Below are positions 1-10,628 of a stretch of 64,000 bases of DNA, piece by piece; within the stretch, counting starts at the first letter, position 1, and every line of letters starts with the position of its first letter. A program made the translations under genes and the position numbers. A model generated the notes under the pieces. That model was not told the origin of the DNA and ran no database searches. It was given only the letters and a program-made list of their open reading frames with translations. This DNA is from Paraniabella defluvii (GTDB lineage Bacteria > Bacteroidota > Bacteroidia > Chitinophagales > Chitinophagaceae): NCBI GenBank assembly GCA_019316985.1, contig CP079215.1, positions 3,782,001 through 3,846,000 on the forward strand, in the 5' to 3' direction.

Positions 1-745
1 ACAAAGATGTGATGGTAGAGAATGATCAGCCTAAGCCTCAATATCCGTGGATGGACAGGCGGGGGCATAATATTCTTGCCCGCTTTGGCTACGTTGCGGA
101 AGGCCTTTTCAGAGACCAGGCTGAAATCGACGCCAGCGCGGTACCGGGTGACAAATCTCTTGTGTTGCCTGGTGATATCAAATACAAGGATTTAAATGGT
201 GATGGTTTGATTAATAGCTACGACCAAACCTATATAGGCTATGGCGATGTTCCCTCCATGGTATATGGTTTTGGCTTTGGTTTAGGTTATAAGGCATTTA
301 AGTTTAATATACTTTTTACTGGCCAGAAAGGAGCCGATATTTACCTGGGCGGAGATGCTATTCAGCCTTTTGCAAATGGCGCCGGTATTTCAAATGTTTT
401 TGCCAATATAGACGATCGCTGGACGGAAGCCAATCCCAGGCAGGATGTATTTTATCCCAGGCTGGCTAACGGAGAAGATAGAAACCGCAATAATACGCAA
501 AACAGCTCCTGGTGGATACGTGATGCTGATTTTATGCGTTTAAAAACTGCCGAGCTGGATTATATAGTTCCGCAACGTTTAATTAAGGGAGTATTTAAAA
601 AGCAATCGTTTATATCCAGGCGATTAATCCACTGACATTCAGCAATTTTAAGTTTTGGGATCTTGAAAGCACCGTCAATGTAGGTAACGGTACGCGGTAT
701 CCTAATATTAAATCATATTCGCTGGGAGTAAATCTCAATTTTTAA
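1..745 (+). CDS. SusC-like TonB-dependent outer-membrane receptor, C-terminal part
   Basis: This is the last ~248 residues of a SusC-family porin that imports oligosaccharides with its SusD partner. Seen: beta-barrel strands with alternating aromatic residues, a dockerin-like calcium loop (DLNGDGLINSYDQ) typical of the SusC barrel, and the closing strand YSLGVNLNF followed by a stop, the usual end of the family. The reading frame breaks near 605 (a base is lost before VYIQAINPLTF). The 5' part lies outside the window. A SusD gene starts 20 bases downstream, so the two form the standard pair. The substrate is inferred from neighbouring mannosidases to be an alpha-mannan or N-glycan fragment. 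Confidence 0.9.
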
Positions 746-765
746 AATAGCTTAATCATATTGCC

Positions 766-2559
766 ATGAAATATATAATCATCATAATTGTTGCCGCTCT
801 AGGTTTTACAGGGTGCAAGAAATACCTGGACCAGGTGCCCAATGACCGGCTTACTCTTGAAGAAACTTTTAGAAACAGGTCAACTGCAGAAAGGTTTTTA
901 GCCAGTGTTTACGCTTTTGTACCGCGCGAACATAGCCAACGCTTTGTGGGTAACCAACAACTCAGGTCCCTGGACAGGCGGATCGGATGAAGCCGAGTAC
1001 CTGTGGGGCTTTGTGGAGTCTAACCAGATTAACCTGGGCAGTTGGGATGTAAACAGCGGTTTTACCAAAGCTTTTTGGCGCGATTATTATAAAGGAATAA
1101 GAAATGCTACTTTTTTATAGCCAACATCGATAAAGTAACCGTAGATATTACCGATGTGCAAAAAAGACAGTATAAAGCAGAGGCCCGGGCATTAAGAGCT
1201 ATTTACTATTTCTATCTGTTCCGTATATATGGCCCGGTTGTGTTACTGGGAAATGACGTAATGCCGGTAGACGCACCATTTCAGGAGCTGCAGTTGCCCC
1301 GTAATAGTGTGGATGAATGTATTGAATATATTGCGTCTGAACTGGATGCGGCGGCGGCCGACCTCCCTATTCGCCCCTTGAACGATGCCAATATTGCACG
1401 TATAACGAAACCTATAGCCTTGGGTATAAAAGCTACAGCGCTGTTGTATGCAGCCAGCCCTTTATTCAATGGCAATACAGATTTCGCCAGTTTAAAGAAT
1501 AAAGATGGAAAACAGTTGATCCCCAAACCTATGATGCTTCTAAATGGACAAAAGCAGCTGCTGCCTATAAAGATTTCATCACCCAGTTTGTGCCCAGCGT
1601 TTTCGATTTATATAAGGTTAATAAATCCGATGGAAGCATAGATGCTTTTATATCCTGCCGGGATGCGATATTGATAGATTGGAATAAGGAAACAATTTTC
1701 GGCAGACCTGATGACGATAATGCCAGAAACTATGAAGTAACGCCCTATCATAATGGGTACGCTTCCGAGGTTAGGGGCAGCGGTGGTCTTGGTGCAACAC
1801 AGCGCCAGGTAGATGCTTTTTTATGGCTAATGGCCGGCCAATAACTGATCCTGCTTCAGGATATGTAACTTCTGGTACGTCTAATTTCCGGGCTCCGGAC
1901 GACAATGCAAATAGGGAAACGTTTAATCAATGGACAAACAGGGAGCCTCGGTTTTATGTGAATATAACTTATGACAACAGGCGATGGCTGAATACAAATT
2001 CAGGCGAAGCAATTACCCGCTTGTATTTCCAGGGTAATTCAGGTAAAGGTACCAGTAACGACTATTGTCCCACCGGATATGTTGTAAGAAAAGGCGCTAC
2101 CACCAAAGACTGGCACCAGGGTAATAGCGTTATTATATTGTTGCGACTGGCAAATATTTACCTCGACTATGCGGAAGCACTGAATGAGTCAAATCCCAAT
2201 GATCCGGATATTTTGAAATATCTGAACCTGATAAGGGAAAGAGCCGGCATTCCTTTGTATGGGTCTGCCAATTTACCTGCGCCTGCCAACCAGGCTGCTA
2301 TGCGTGAAGCCATCAGGCAGGAAAACAGGTAGAACTGTGTTTTGAAAATGTAAGATATTTCGATACAAGACGCTGGAAAATTGCACCCCAAACTGATAAT
2401 GGTCCGGCTATGGGCCTTGATATTGACGCTGGTATTCCTGGCTTTTATAATAAGAAGCCGTTTGAAACCAGGGTTTTTGCAACAAGGCATTACTTCTTTC
2501 CTATACCCATTGAAGACGTGAATAATGATTTTGAGTTAATCCAAAATCCAGGATGGTAA
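766..2559 (+). CDS. SusD-like surface glycan-binding lipoprotein
   Basis: Outer-membrane lipoprotein that captures glycan and caps the upstream SusC channel. Seen: a short signal with lipobox ending at Cys17 (GFTGC), the conserved SusD opening KYLDQVP, the helix RALRAIYYFYLFRIYG of the TPR-like core, the RLANIYLDYAEALNE helix, the motif FENVRYFDTRRWK and the terminal NPGW. These fit SusD families from end to end (~598 residues once joined). There are about five frame breaks (near 960, 1120, 1535, 1825 and 2325). Every segment continues the same protein, so these look like sequence errors. A glycosidase-like gene begins immediately after the stop. Confidence 0.9.
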
Positions 2560-2561
2560 CA

Positions 2562-4735
2562 ATGAAGAGATGTTTAATAATTGGTTTGCTGGCTTTCATA
2601 TGGAGCGGTATATATAGTCAGTCCATAGCCACGCCCGAACACCGAAAAGAAAAAACAGCTTTTCAGGTAGCTGCCCCGTGGAGCGAAGCATATGACGTGA
2701 GATCAGATATCGCCATAGTGTATGGGATAAATGATGCCGGCGGCCAATTTGAAGAGCGGGTAAACGGCTGGCGTACTAAAGGATATCAGGTGCATTTTAT
2801 GACGGGTATAGCCTGGGGCAGTACCAGGATTATTTTTGGGGCAGTACGACGGTAAAACCCATTTAAACGAAGGGCAGGTAGACAGAAATGGCGACACAAT
2901 ATGGCACGGTAAAAACGTGCCATATATTGTGCCTTCCGCGGATTATCTTAAATATTTAAAAACACATTTAAAGCGCGCTATCGATGCGGGAGTTACCGCC
3001 ATACATCTCGAAGAGCCGGAATTTTGGGCAAGGGCGGGATATAGCGAGGCGTTTAAAAAAGAATGGAAGAACTTTTATAATACTGCCTGGCAGGCTCAGC
3101 ATGAGTCTCCCGAGGCAACATACCTGTCTTCCAAACTGAAATATCAGCTATACTATAATGCTCTCAAAGACTGCTTTGCATACATTAAATCTTACAGTAA
3201 AAGTATAGGGCGGGAAGTGCAGTGTTATGTACCTACTCATTCCCTGATCAATTATTCGTCCTGGCGGATTGTGAGTCGGAAGCAAGCCTGGCCTCGATCA
3301 GCGACGTGGATGGTTATATTGCGCAGGTATGGACGGGAACATCCAGGGAGCCGGTCTATTTTAATGGTATACAAAAAGAAAGGGTTTTTGAAAATGCTTT
3401 TCTTGAGTATGGAACAATGATATCAATGATCCGGCCTACAGGCAAGAAAATATTCCTGCTTACTGATCCTATTGAAGATTGGCCAAGAACCTGGGACGAT
3501 TATAAAAGAAACTATCAGGCAACTTTTACGGCAAAGCTTTTATATCCTTCAGTTGCCGACTATGAAGTGATGCCCTGGCCCAATCGTATTTATCTGGGAA
3601 AGTTTAAACTCGAAGACAGGGATGAACGGCTTCCTATTTCCCCGGCGTATGCTACACAGATGCAGGTAATGATCAATGCATTAAATGAAGTGCCGGTTTC
3701 GCAAAATAAAGTAAGCGGCAGCCACGGCATTGGAGTTCTGGTATCTAATTCGATGATGTTTCAGCGATTTCCTACTCATGCAGGTTACGAAGACCCGCAG
3801 TTATCTAATTTTTACGGTTTGGCAATGCCTCTTTTAAAAGGGGCATACCGGTAGAAACGGTTCATATGGAGAACTTGCTAAATAAAAATACATTGAAGAA
3901 TATTAATGTATTGGTAATGAGTTATTCGAATATGAAACCTTTAAGTGAGCGCTATCATACAGTGTTGGCCGAATGGGTCAGGGGCGGTGGAGTGTTAATT
4001 TACTATGGAAGAGATAACGATCCTTTTCAGGCTGTTCGGGAATGGTGGAATACGGAAGGGAAAACTTACAGTGCGCCGTCCGAACACCTTTTTCGCCAGT
4101 TGGGTTTAAGCAATATATCAGCCAATGGTGGCGAATTTGTTAAAGCGGGTAAAGGTATGGTGTCTGTTAATAGAAAAGATCCAAAAGAGCTGGTAATAGA
4201 ACCGAGGTCAGACTGGACGTATGTAAGTAAAGTTGGAGACGCTTATCAAAGGTATACAGGTAGCCGGTTAATTCTGAAAAATAATTTTGAAGTAAAGCGT
4301 GGACCATATATTGTAGCTGCTGTAATGGATGAAAATGAGAATAAGACGCCACTTAAAATACCAGGCCCTATAGTGGACTTATTTGATCCCGGACTTCCTG
4401 TATTAAATGCAAAGGAAGTGCAGCCCGGTTCTCAGTCATTTTTATACGACCTCTCGTCTCTTACGTCGGATCAGCCTAAAGTAATAGCGGCGGCAGCAAG
4501 GATTTATAACGAAAAAATTACTTCTGGTACGTATAGTTTTGTAGCGAAGAGTCCGTCTGAAACAAATAATGTTATGCGCATAAGGCTACCTAAGGAGCCT
4601 GTATCTATAACCGCAACTACATCCACAGAAGAGGCTATTGCAACTTCCCGTGAATGGGATGGAAGAACCAGAACTCTGCTGCTTCGCTTCACTAACAAAA
4701 GCGCAGGAGTTCGGGTAAACATTCAATGGAATTAA
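2562..4735 (+). CDS. Secreted protein with glycoside-hydrolase-like architecture, unassigned family
   Basis: A ~725-residue exported protein that I cannot place in a named family. Seen: signal peptide MKRCLIIGLLAFIWSGIYSQ; a first half that reads like a TIM barrel, with acidic strand ends such as AIHLEEPEFWA and LLTDPIEDWPRTW; a middle segment (about 3866-4080) with VLVMSYSNMKPL and WVRGGGVLIYYGRDND, resembling the glutamine-amidotransferase-like trimerisation domain of GH42-type enzymes; and a beta-rich C-terminus. Frame breaks are near 2830, 3255 and 3855. It lies directly after susD in a mannan-type locus, which supports a glycan-degrading role. Start at 2562 is chosen because it gives a clean signal peptide; an ATG at 2553 overlaps the susD stop. 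Catalytic activity is inference. Confidence 0.6.
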
Positions 4736-4783
4736 TGTTCTGTAAAACTAAATTTAATTACTGTAAACTAAAACCTTTTTAAG

Positions 4784-5720
4784 ATGAGAAATTATTTAAA
4801 AACAATAGTAATGTGTATCAGTTTATGCATACTCATTTTATCCTGTGATAAAAAAAAAGGAGATTACCAGCGAAGAGGGTATCATATATATGACGCAGGC
4901 TATAGATGCCCGTAGCAGCGTTAATCTGTTAATTGCTGATACCGCACAGTCCTTCACCTTTGGAGGTGCTTATGGAGGACAACTCTACCCGCAGCAGGAT
5001 GTTCAGCTCAATTTTAAAATAGACACCGGATTAATTGCGTCGTATAACGCCAGCCATTCAACCGCATATAAAAATCTTCCTGTAGATAAGTATACTATAT
5101 CGGGACTAAACGCGGTAATAAAAGCGGGTAGAACCACTTCGGATGGTATTAAAGTTACTGTTAGTACCAAATCCCTGCCCAAAGATGCCGAATATTTACT
5201 GCCGGTTATATTGCAGAGTGCTTCTTCAGGAGTAATAAATGAAGATCTCCGCACCGCCTATTTTAAAATAAAAATTTCCCGTAAGGAAACCGATCTTACA
5301 GAATCAGGCGCTTTATCTGTCTCCAAAGACAATGGCGGTGGCCCTGATGCGGGAGAAGGATCTAAAAAGCTGGTGGATAACAACCTGGGTACTAAATTTC
5401 TTACAGACGGGTTTCCTATTGTATTATGGATGCAGCTGAAGTTTCCACAACCTATATCCATACAGGCATATAAACTTACATCTGGTAATGATGCTTCCGA
5501 AAGAGATCCAAAAAGCTGGAAACTTTTGGGATCTAACGACGGAGCTACATGGACAGAGCTGGATAAAAGAATAAATCAGTCGTTTAGTGGCCGTACCCAG
5601 ACAATCATGTATGAATTTAATAATGACGCTTCTTACAGCTATTATCGCTGGCAGGTTGATGAGAATAATGGTAATAATTTATTCCAGATAACAGAGTGGA
5701 GATTGATTACATTTAAATAA
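4784..5720 (+). CDS. DUF1735 plus F5/8-type C (discoidin) domain surface lipoprotein
   Basis: Probable surface glycan-binding lipoprotein of the locus. Seen: lipoprotein signal with Cys21 (LILSC), then a frame break in the A-run near 4850, then a DUF1735-like domain (about residues 35-145, with FKIDTGLIASYNA and the YTISG strand). A C-terminal discoidin/F5-8C domain follows (about residues 185-310) with LKFPQPISIQAYKLTSGND, WKLLGSNDG and YYRWQVDEN. Proteins with this layout occur in Bacteroidota glycan loci, often next to host or fungal glycan enzymes. No catalytic motif is visible. It sits between the glycosidase-like gene and a GH92 gene, almost certainly in the same transcript. Confidence 0.8.
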
Positions 5721-5721
5721 T

Positions 5722-7991
5722 ATGCATTTAATGAGTTTGAAGTTTTTGATGATAGCTGTTACGGGCACTATTGCAATTTCGTTACCGGCGCAGGATTTAG
5801 TGCAGTATGTGAATACTTTGCAGGAACCAATTCCAGCTTTGAGCTAACAAGAGGTAATACCTATCCTACAACGGCCTTACCTTTTGCTATGCATACCTGG
5901 ACGCCACAAACAGGTAAAAACGGCGACGGTTGGAAATACCAATACACGAAGAAGAAAATACGCGGATTTCAACAGGCTCACCAGTGTAGTTCCTGGTCTA
6001 ATGACTATGCAGTTTTTTCTTTAATGCCCGTAGTTGATAACCTGGTGGTGAACGAGGATGACCGTGCTGCCGAGTTCCGGCATGAAAAGGAAATAGGCAA
6101 ACCTCATTATTATAAAGTGAGTTTCGAAAATAATATCACTACAGAAATGTCGCCTTCAGAAAGGGGCGCCCACCTGCGTTTTAGTTTCCCGCAAGGTAGA
6201 AAGGCTTACCTGGTGCTGGATGGCTATACCGGTTTGAGCGGCGTTGAAATTTTCCCGGAACAAAAGATGATTACGGGCTTTGTAAATAACGGGCATGGTT
6301 TTCAACGCGGCTGGAAAAATCATTTTGTGCTTTACTTCGATCAGCCTTTTACATCCTATGGTACCTGGGAAAATGAAAAGAATCAAATTAATGCCGGTAA
6401 TAAAAAAGCTGAAGGGAAGGGCAGGGGCGCTTATATCGAGTTCAAACCCGGTGTAAAGGTTCAGGTGAAGGTAGCATCTTCTTATATTAGTCCTGAACAG
6501 GCGCAGCTGACTTTGCAGAAGGAGTTGGGGGCTGATAAGAGCCTGGAGGTTACTAAAGCAAGAGCAGAGAAAGTGTGGAACCAGCATTTGAAAAGAATTT
6601 TAGTAGAAGGAGATTCCGAAGAAGATAAAGCTACTTTTTATTCCTGCTTTTTCAGGGCCAGTCTTTTTTCAAGAGCGTTTTATGAAATCGATCAAAATGG
6701 CCAACCTTATTATTTTAGTCCTTATGATGCTAAAGTGCATAAAGGATATATGTTTACCGATACAGGGTTCTGGGATACTTTCAGAGCGCAGTTCCCTTTA
6801 AATATACTACTGTATCCCACACAGCATGGCCGCTACATGCAGGCGTTGCTCAACGCGCAGGAGCAATGTGGCTGGCTGCCATCCTGGTCATTTCCCAACG
6901 AGCAGGGTAGTATGATCGGTAACCATGCTATTTCTTTGCTGGCAGATGCATGGGCAAAAGGCCTGCATACCTTCGATCCGCAAAAGGCATTAGATGCTTA
7001 TTATCATGAAGCCAATAATAAAGGTCCATGGGGACCTGCCAATGGAAGAGATGGTTACAAAGATTATAATACGATGGGTTATGTGCCGTATCCTGAAGTA
7101 CGAGAAGCTACGGCCAAAACACTGGAATATGCTTACGACGATTTTTGTGGCTATACCCTGGCAAAAGCAGTCAATCATCAAAAATACCGGGATGCTTTTG
7201 CAGGGAAGATGTTTAACTATAAAAATGTATTTGACCCGGCTACGTTATTTATGCGAGCCAAAGACAGGAGCGGGAACTGGGGCAATAACTTTGACCCGGT
7301 GGAATGGGGCGGGCCTTTTACCGAAGGCAATGCCTGGCATTGGGTATGGTCGGTATTTCATGATATGAAGGGTTTAATTAACCTGGTAGGAGGAGATGAA
7401 AAGTTTTGTGCCAAGCTGGATTCAGTGTTTACGGTTCCCAATACCGTAAAAGTAGGTACGTATGGATTTATGATCCATGAGATGACTGAAATGGTGATGG
7501 CCAATATGGGACAGTATGCGCACGGCAATCAACCCATACAGCACATGCCTTATTTATATAACTATGCCCGCCAGCCATGGAAGTCACAGCAACGAACAAG
7601 AGAAGTAATGAGCAAACTATATAATGCCACAGAGAATGGTTACCCGGGAGATGAAGACCAGGGGCAAACCTCTTCATGGTATGTGCTAAGTGCCATGGGA
7701 TTTTACAGCGTTTGTCCCGGAACAGACCAGTATGTATTGGGTAGTCCTATGTTTAAAAAGATTACGATCTCATTAGAGAATGGGAAGAAGTTTGTGATCA
7801 ATGCTAAGGGTAACAGCAGCCAGAATGTTTATATAGCGGACGCCCGTTTGAACAATAAGTTGTACAATAAAAATTACCTGACTTATAGAGATATAACAAA
7901 GGGAGGCGAATTTAACCTGCAAATGAGCGCTACACCCAATTATAAAAGAGGAGTAGAAGATGCAGATTTGCCATTTTCGGTGTCGAGGTAG
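5722..7991 (+). CDS. GH92 alpha-mannosidase (alpha-1,2-type active site)
   Basis: Calcium-dependent exo-alpha-mannosidase, ~757 residues. Seen: signal peptide ending near LPAQ, the N-terminal beta-sandwich segment VQYVNT..FELTRGNTYP, and the alpha/alpha barrel with GFWDTFRAQ. The general-acid Glu lies in FTEGNAWHW, a His-Glu pair in MIHEMTEM, then HGNQPIQHMPYLYNYA and the acidic GDEDQGQ motif. Spacing of these residues matches the characterised BT3990 enzyme, where the acid Glu, the His-Glu of the +1 subsite and the two Asp are 52 and ~109 residues apart; in that enzyme the His-Glu pair goes with alpha-1,2 linkages. One frame break near 5815. Start 5722 begins two bases after the previous stop, so translation is probably coupled. 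Confidence 0.92.
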
Positions 7992-7996
7992 AGACC

Positions 7997-8020
7997 GCTT
8001 GTTGAAGCAAGCATTTTAAA
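7997..8020 (+). terminator. Weak stem-loop after the GH92 gene
   Basis: A GCTTG / CAAGC hairpin followed by ATTTT lies just past the GH92 stop. The stem is only 5 bp and the T-run is poor, so this may be a processing or weak termination signal. Confidence 0.3.
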
Positions 8021-8145
8021 CGGGCAGATTTACCACGAAGACCCAAGGGCGCAGAGAAATGAGATTTACTTCGACTTATACTTTCTGCCTTCGCAACATC
8101 CCGGTTAATTTAATAGTCTTAATTCTCCATCAATTCCATAAAATC

Positions 8146-8176
8146 AGAAAGAGGCCGATGGCCTCTTTCTTTGTCT
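8146..8176. terminator. Bidirectional intrinsic terminator between convergent operons
   Basis: A perfect 11-bp stem AGAAAGAGGCC / GGCCTCTTTCT (8146-8156 and 8160-8170) with a 3-base loop and T-rich flanks on both strands. It lies between the plus-strand GH92 operon and the end of the minus-strand GH76 gene, where a shared terminator is expected. Confidence 0.75.
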
Positions 8177-8230
8177 CCAGGTTTAGGTCCCTGAAAACGC
8201 TTCTTGTCAGGGTCAAAAACGTATATCAAT

Positions 8231-9360
8231 TTATTGGATACCTGCTTTGTCAAATGCCGCTTTGGCTTCTACCATCATGCCAGCGCTGGCCTGGGCGGTT
8301 AGCTGCGCCTCGCCTGCTGGTGGGGCAATCCATGAAGGACCGAATAATAAGGAGTTTTTGAAAGTAGCTTTGCTCCATACATTGACGGCATTGTTGTTAA
8401 AAAGTTGATGAATTTTTTCCTGTAATCTTCATTTAACCCCGGCTCCTGTATCAGCATTAAATAAAACCGGATAAAGATGCCTTTAAATAAAGCATTGTCG
8501 CCGGTCCCTTCATCGCGCAGCACATTGTTGCCAGAGTCGATACACTTGGTAATAGTATAGTTGGCACATTTCTGCGCATCGTTCAGGTAGGTGACATCGC
8601 CGGTTATTTTATGCAGCTCTACAGCCGCACCTACAAAAGTACCAGTGTTGTAGGTTAATACTACTTTATTAATGGCGCCGCTCTCCCCGTTGATGTTATC
8701 ATAAATGCCTCCGGTTGCCCACTCGTACAACGTGTTCTTTTCCCAGTTGTATATTTTAATGGCCCATGTTTTAAACAACTCTTCTTTGGTGATATTATAC
8801 AACCTTGCAGCGAGAATCGCTGCGGGCCCGTTAGAGCAGGCGTTTTTGCTGTACAGCATATCCTTACGCCAGGCTACGCCGCCTTCTGCATAAGTGTCGT
8901 TCCAGCCCTTTATGATATCGTTCCATAAATCCCTTGCTGCGGCCAGGTATTTATTATCTTTAGTTACGTCGTAAAGCCTTACAAAAGTAAGAGCATTCCA
9001 TTCCATATCATCATAGAATACGTTATAGTAAGTATTTCCGTTTTTGGCTTTAACGCCCGTGAACCACTTATCAAAATAGCTGCTGTATTGCGTATTACTG
9101 GTGCGGATAAAAGCGTCAATCACTACGTCCATGGCATGGGCATTGGGCCAGTACTGAAACCCATTGTCCGACCCGTTGCTGCCGTAATTAAAGTAGCCTC
9201 CTTCGTTCCAGAACTGGCGGATCAGCGAATTCGTGGAACTGTCTGCAGCGGCGCTCCAGTTGATTTCTTGTCCATTGCCGTATGTATATACATCTTCATA
9301 CTTGGAGCAAGACCCAAGCAGGCAGGCAACTATTGTTATGATCAAAATATTATTTCTCAT
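8231..9360 (-). CDS. GH76 endo-alpha-1,6-mannanase, lipoprotein
   Basis: Cleaves the alpha-1,6-mannan backbone. Seen: lipoprotein signal with Cys18 (LLGSC), so it is membrane-anchored and could be surface exposed; the (alpha/alpha)6 fold of GH76 with the paired catalytic Asp in NVFYDDMEWNA (residues 117-118); GGVAWRKDMLYSKNACSN; and the YNTGTFVGAAVEL segment. Length ~376 residues fits the family. The frame breaks near 8405; the other frame continues with NVWSKATFKNSLLFGPSW and ends at 8231. It is the last gene of the sigma/FecR/SusC/SusD/SusE block, 7 bases after the SusE-like gene. Confidence 0.92.
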
Positions 9361-9367
9361 TTTGTTA

Positions 9368-10516
9368 TTAGTTTACTTGTACAGAATGAGTGTAAGGAGC
9401 AGTGCCTTGCATTGATACCGTGATGGTAGTTGATTTGCCATCAACAGCCGGCATGAACTTCCATTTGTCATCCCACTGAGAGGTGTTGGGTAGTACCCTT
9501 AAATAGTAATAAGATGCCGGGGAAGAAGCATTGGGCGGACTATCAGTACCTGTTACGGTACCTAGTTGCGCTACTACATTTGCCCCGTTCGACACAGTTT
9601 GCATCTGGAACTTATAACGTTCATCTCTTCCCCACGATTCCTGCCTGAAAGTTATAACGCCGGTTCCTTTCCATATGCCTTTGCCCTGGTAGGGTAGATT
9701 GAATAATACCCTGTTTTCAGGACTAAAGAAGAGGCCTATAGATGTGATCTCGGTATAAGCAATAGTAGCGGTATTAAAGTCTAGATTAATGCGGTATACA
9801 GCCGTTTTTGACGCCGTAATAGCACCGGTTTCCGCCGCTTCTTTTAAAGAACTACCATTGTCTGAATAAAAGATGCGCGGCTTACCGTTATTGCGGTCGG
9901 TAAAATAATAGGCTTTGCCCGCTTCCAGCCTGGTATAGATCTCAAACTCTCCAGGTGCATTTAATTTGAACGGCATGGCTTGTGCAAGATTAGTACCGGT
10001 TTCAGAGCCTTCGCCTGTAATGAATACTTCGTCAGGAAGGTCGGCAAAGCCTTGCAGGGCTGTAATGCTGAGTGCTGATGATTGATCGGATTTGGCGACA
10101 TTGATACCGCGTGAAGCGAATACCGTCCATTTTACCTCACCGGTACCTCCCGGAGCAACGCCCGCCAAACCAGCGATCCGGTTCAGGATCTTATGGGTGA
10201 TGGTAGCGCCATTGGAGAAACCGTTATTGTCGGAAACAATTTTATATAAAGGATTGGAAAAATCTCCGCTAACCTTATCAAATACCACTTCATAAGAAGC
10301 GGCGCCTCCGTCTTCTGCTTTTACTGCTTCCCATTCAAAATACAGTGAAGCAGAAGCCGAGCTTAATAATTTAACCGAACGGTTGTTAACAGGAGAATAC
10401 AAAGTTTTAACCGCGGTAATATTGACATCTTTGTAATTCATGTCCTCCTTTTTACAGCTAAAGAATAAGGCTGCAACCAATAGTGAGTAAAGAGATGTTA
10501 CAATTATATTTTTCAT
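9368..10516 (-). CDS. SusE-like outer-membrane lipoprotein
   Basis: A starch-binding-protein E/F type lipoprotein, probably a surface glycan-binding accessory of the SusCD complex. Seen: lipobox with Cys21 (LFFSC), an N-terminal SusE-type Ig-like domain (NITAVKTLYSPVNNRSVKL; FEWEAVKAEDGGAASYEVVFD), and C-terminal carbohydrate-binding-like beta domains rich in aromatics (WGRDERYKFQMQ; YYYLRVLPNTSQWDDKWKF). About 382 residues in one open frame. Start at 10516 gives the signal peptide MKNIIVTSLYSLLVAALFF; the longer frame upstream lacks one. It sits between SusD and the GH76 gene. Confidence 0.85.
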   Translation of the reverse strand: MKNIIVTSLYSLLVAALFFSCKKEDMNYKDVNITAVKTLYSPVNNRSVKLLSSASASLYFEWEAVKAEDGGAASYEVVFDKVSGDFSNPLYKIVSDNNGFSNGATITHKILNRIAGLAGVAPGGTGEVKWTVFASRGINVAKSDQSSALSITALQGFADLPDEVFITGEGSETGTNLAQAMPFKLNAPGEFEIYTRLEAGKAYYFTDRNNGKPRIFYSDNGSSLKEAAETGAITASKTAVYRINLDFNTATIAYTEITSIGLFFSPENRVLFNLPYQGKGIWKGTGVITFRQESWGRDERYKFQMQTVSNGANVVAQLGTVTGTDSPPNASSPASYYYLRVLPNTSQWDDKWKFMPAVDGKSTTITVSMQGTAPYTHSVQVN

Positions 10517-10628
10517 CTGTATGTTTTTTTTTTTTAATGGTCGGATGGAACTCCGCATATACATTCCCGCTGTGTGAGAAATATTTATCGTGCTCCGTTT
10601 CATTTGTGAAGAATTTTGTAGTAATGTT

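Noticed and set aside
766..2559. Programmed ribosomal frameshifting or split genes
   Set aside because: The breaks are too many, occur in essential ribosomal genes and are each fixed by one or two bases without a common slippery motif.
4845..4860. Internal start at 4845 for the discoidin protein
   Set aside because: It begins inside the lipoprotein signal region; a frame repair in the A-run joins it to a clear lipobox starting at 4784.
7490..7560. GNQPIQH in place of GNEPSHH in GH92, read as loss of the catalytic acid
   Set aside because: Residue spacing places the general-acid Glu in FTEGNAWHW, 70 residues upstream, where it is intact. The GNQP variant occurs in both alpha-1,2-type GH92 genes of the window.
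8030..8080. CACGAAG-type interspersed repeat
   Set aside because: Only a short imperfect run (ACCACGAAGACCCAAGG) is seen once; copies elsewhere in the window were not found.
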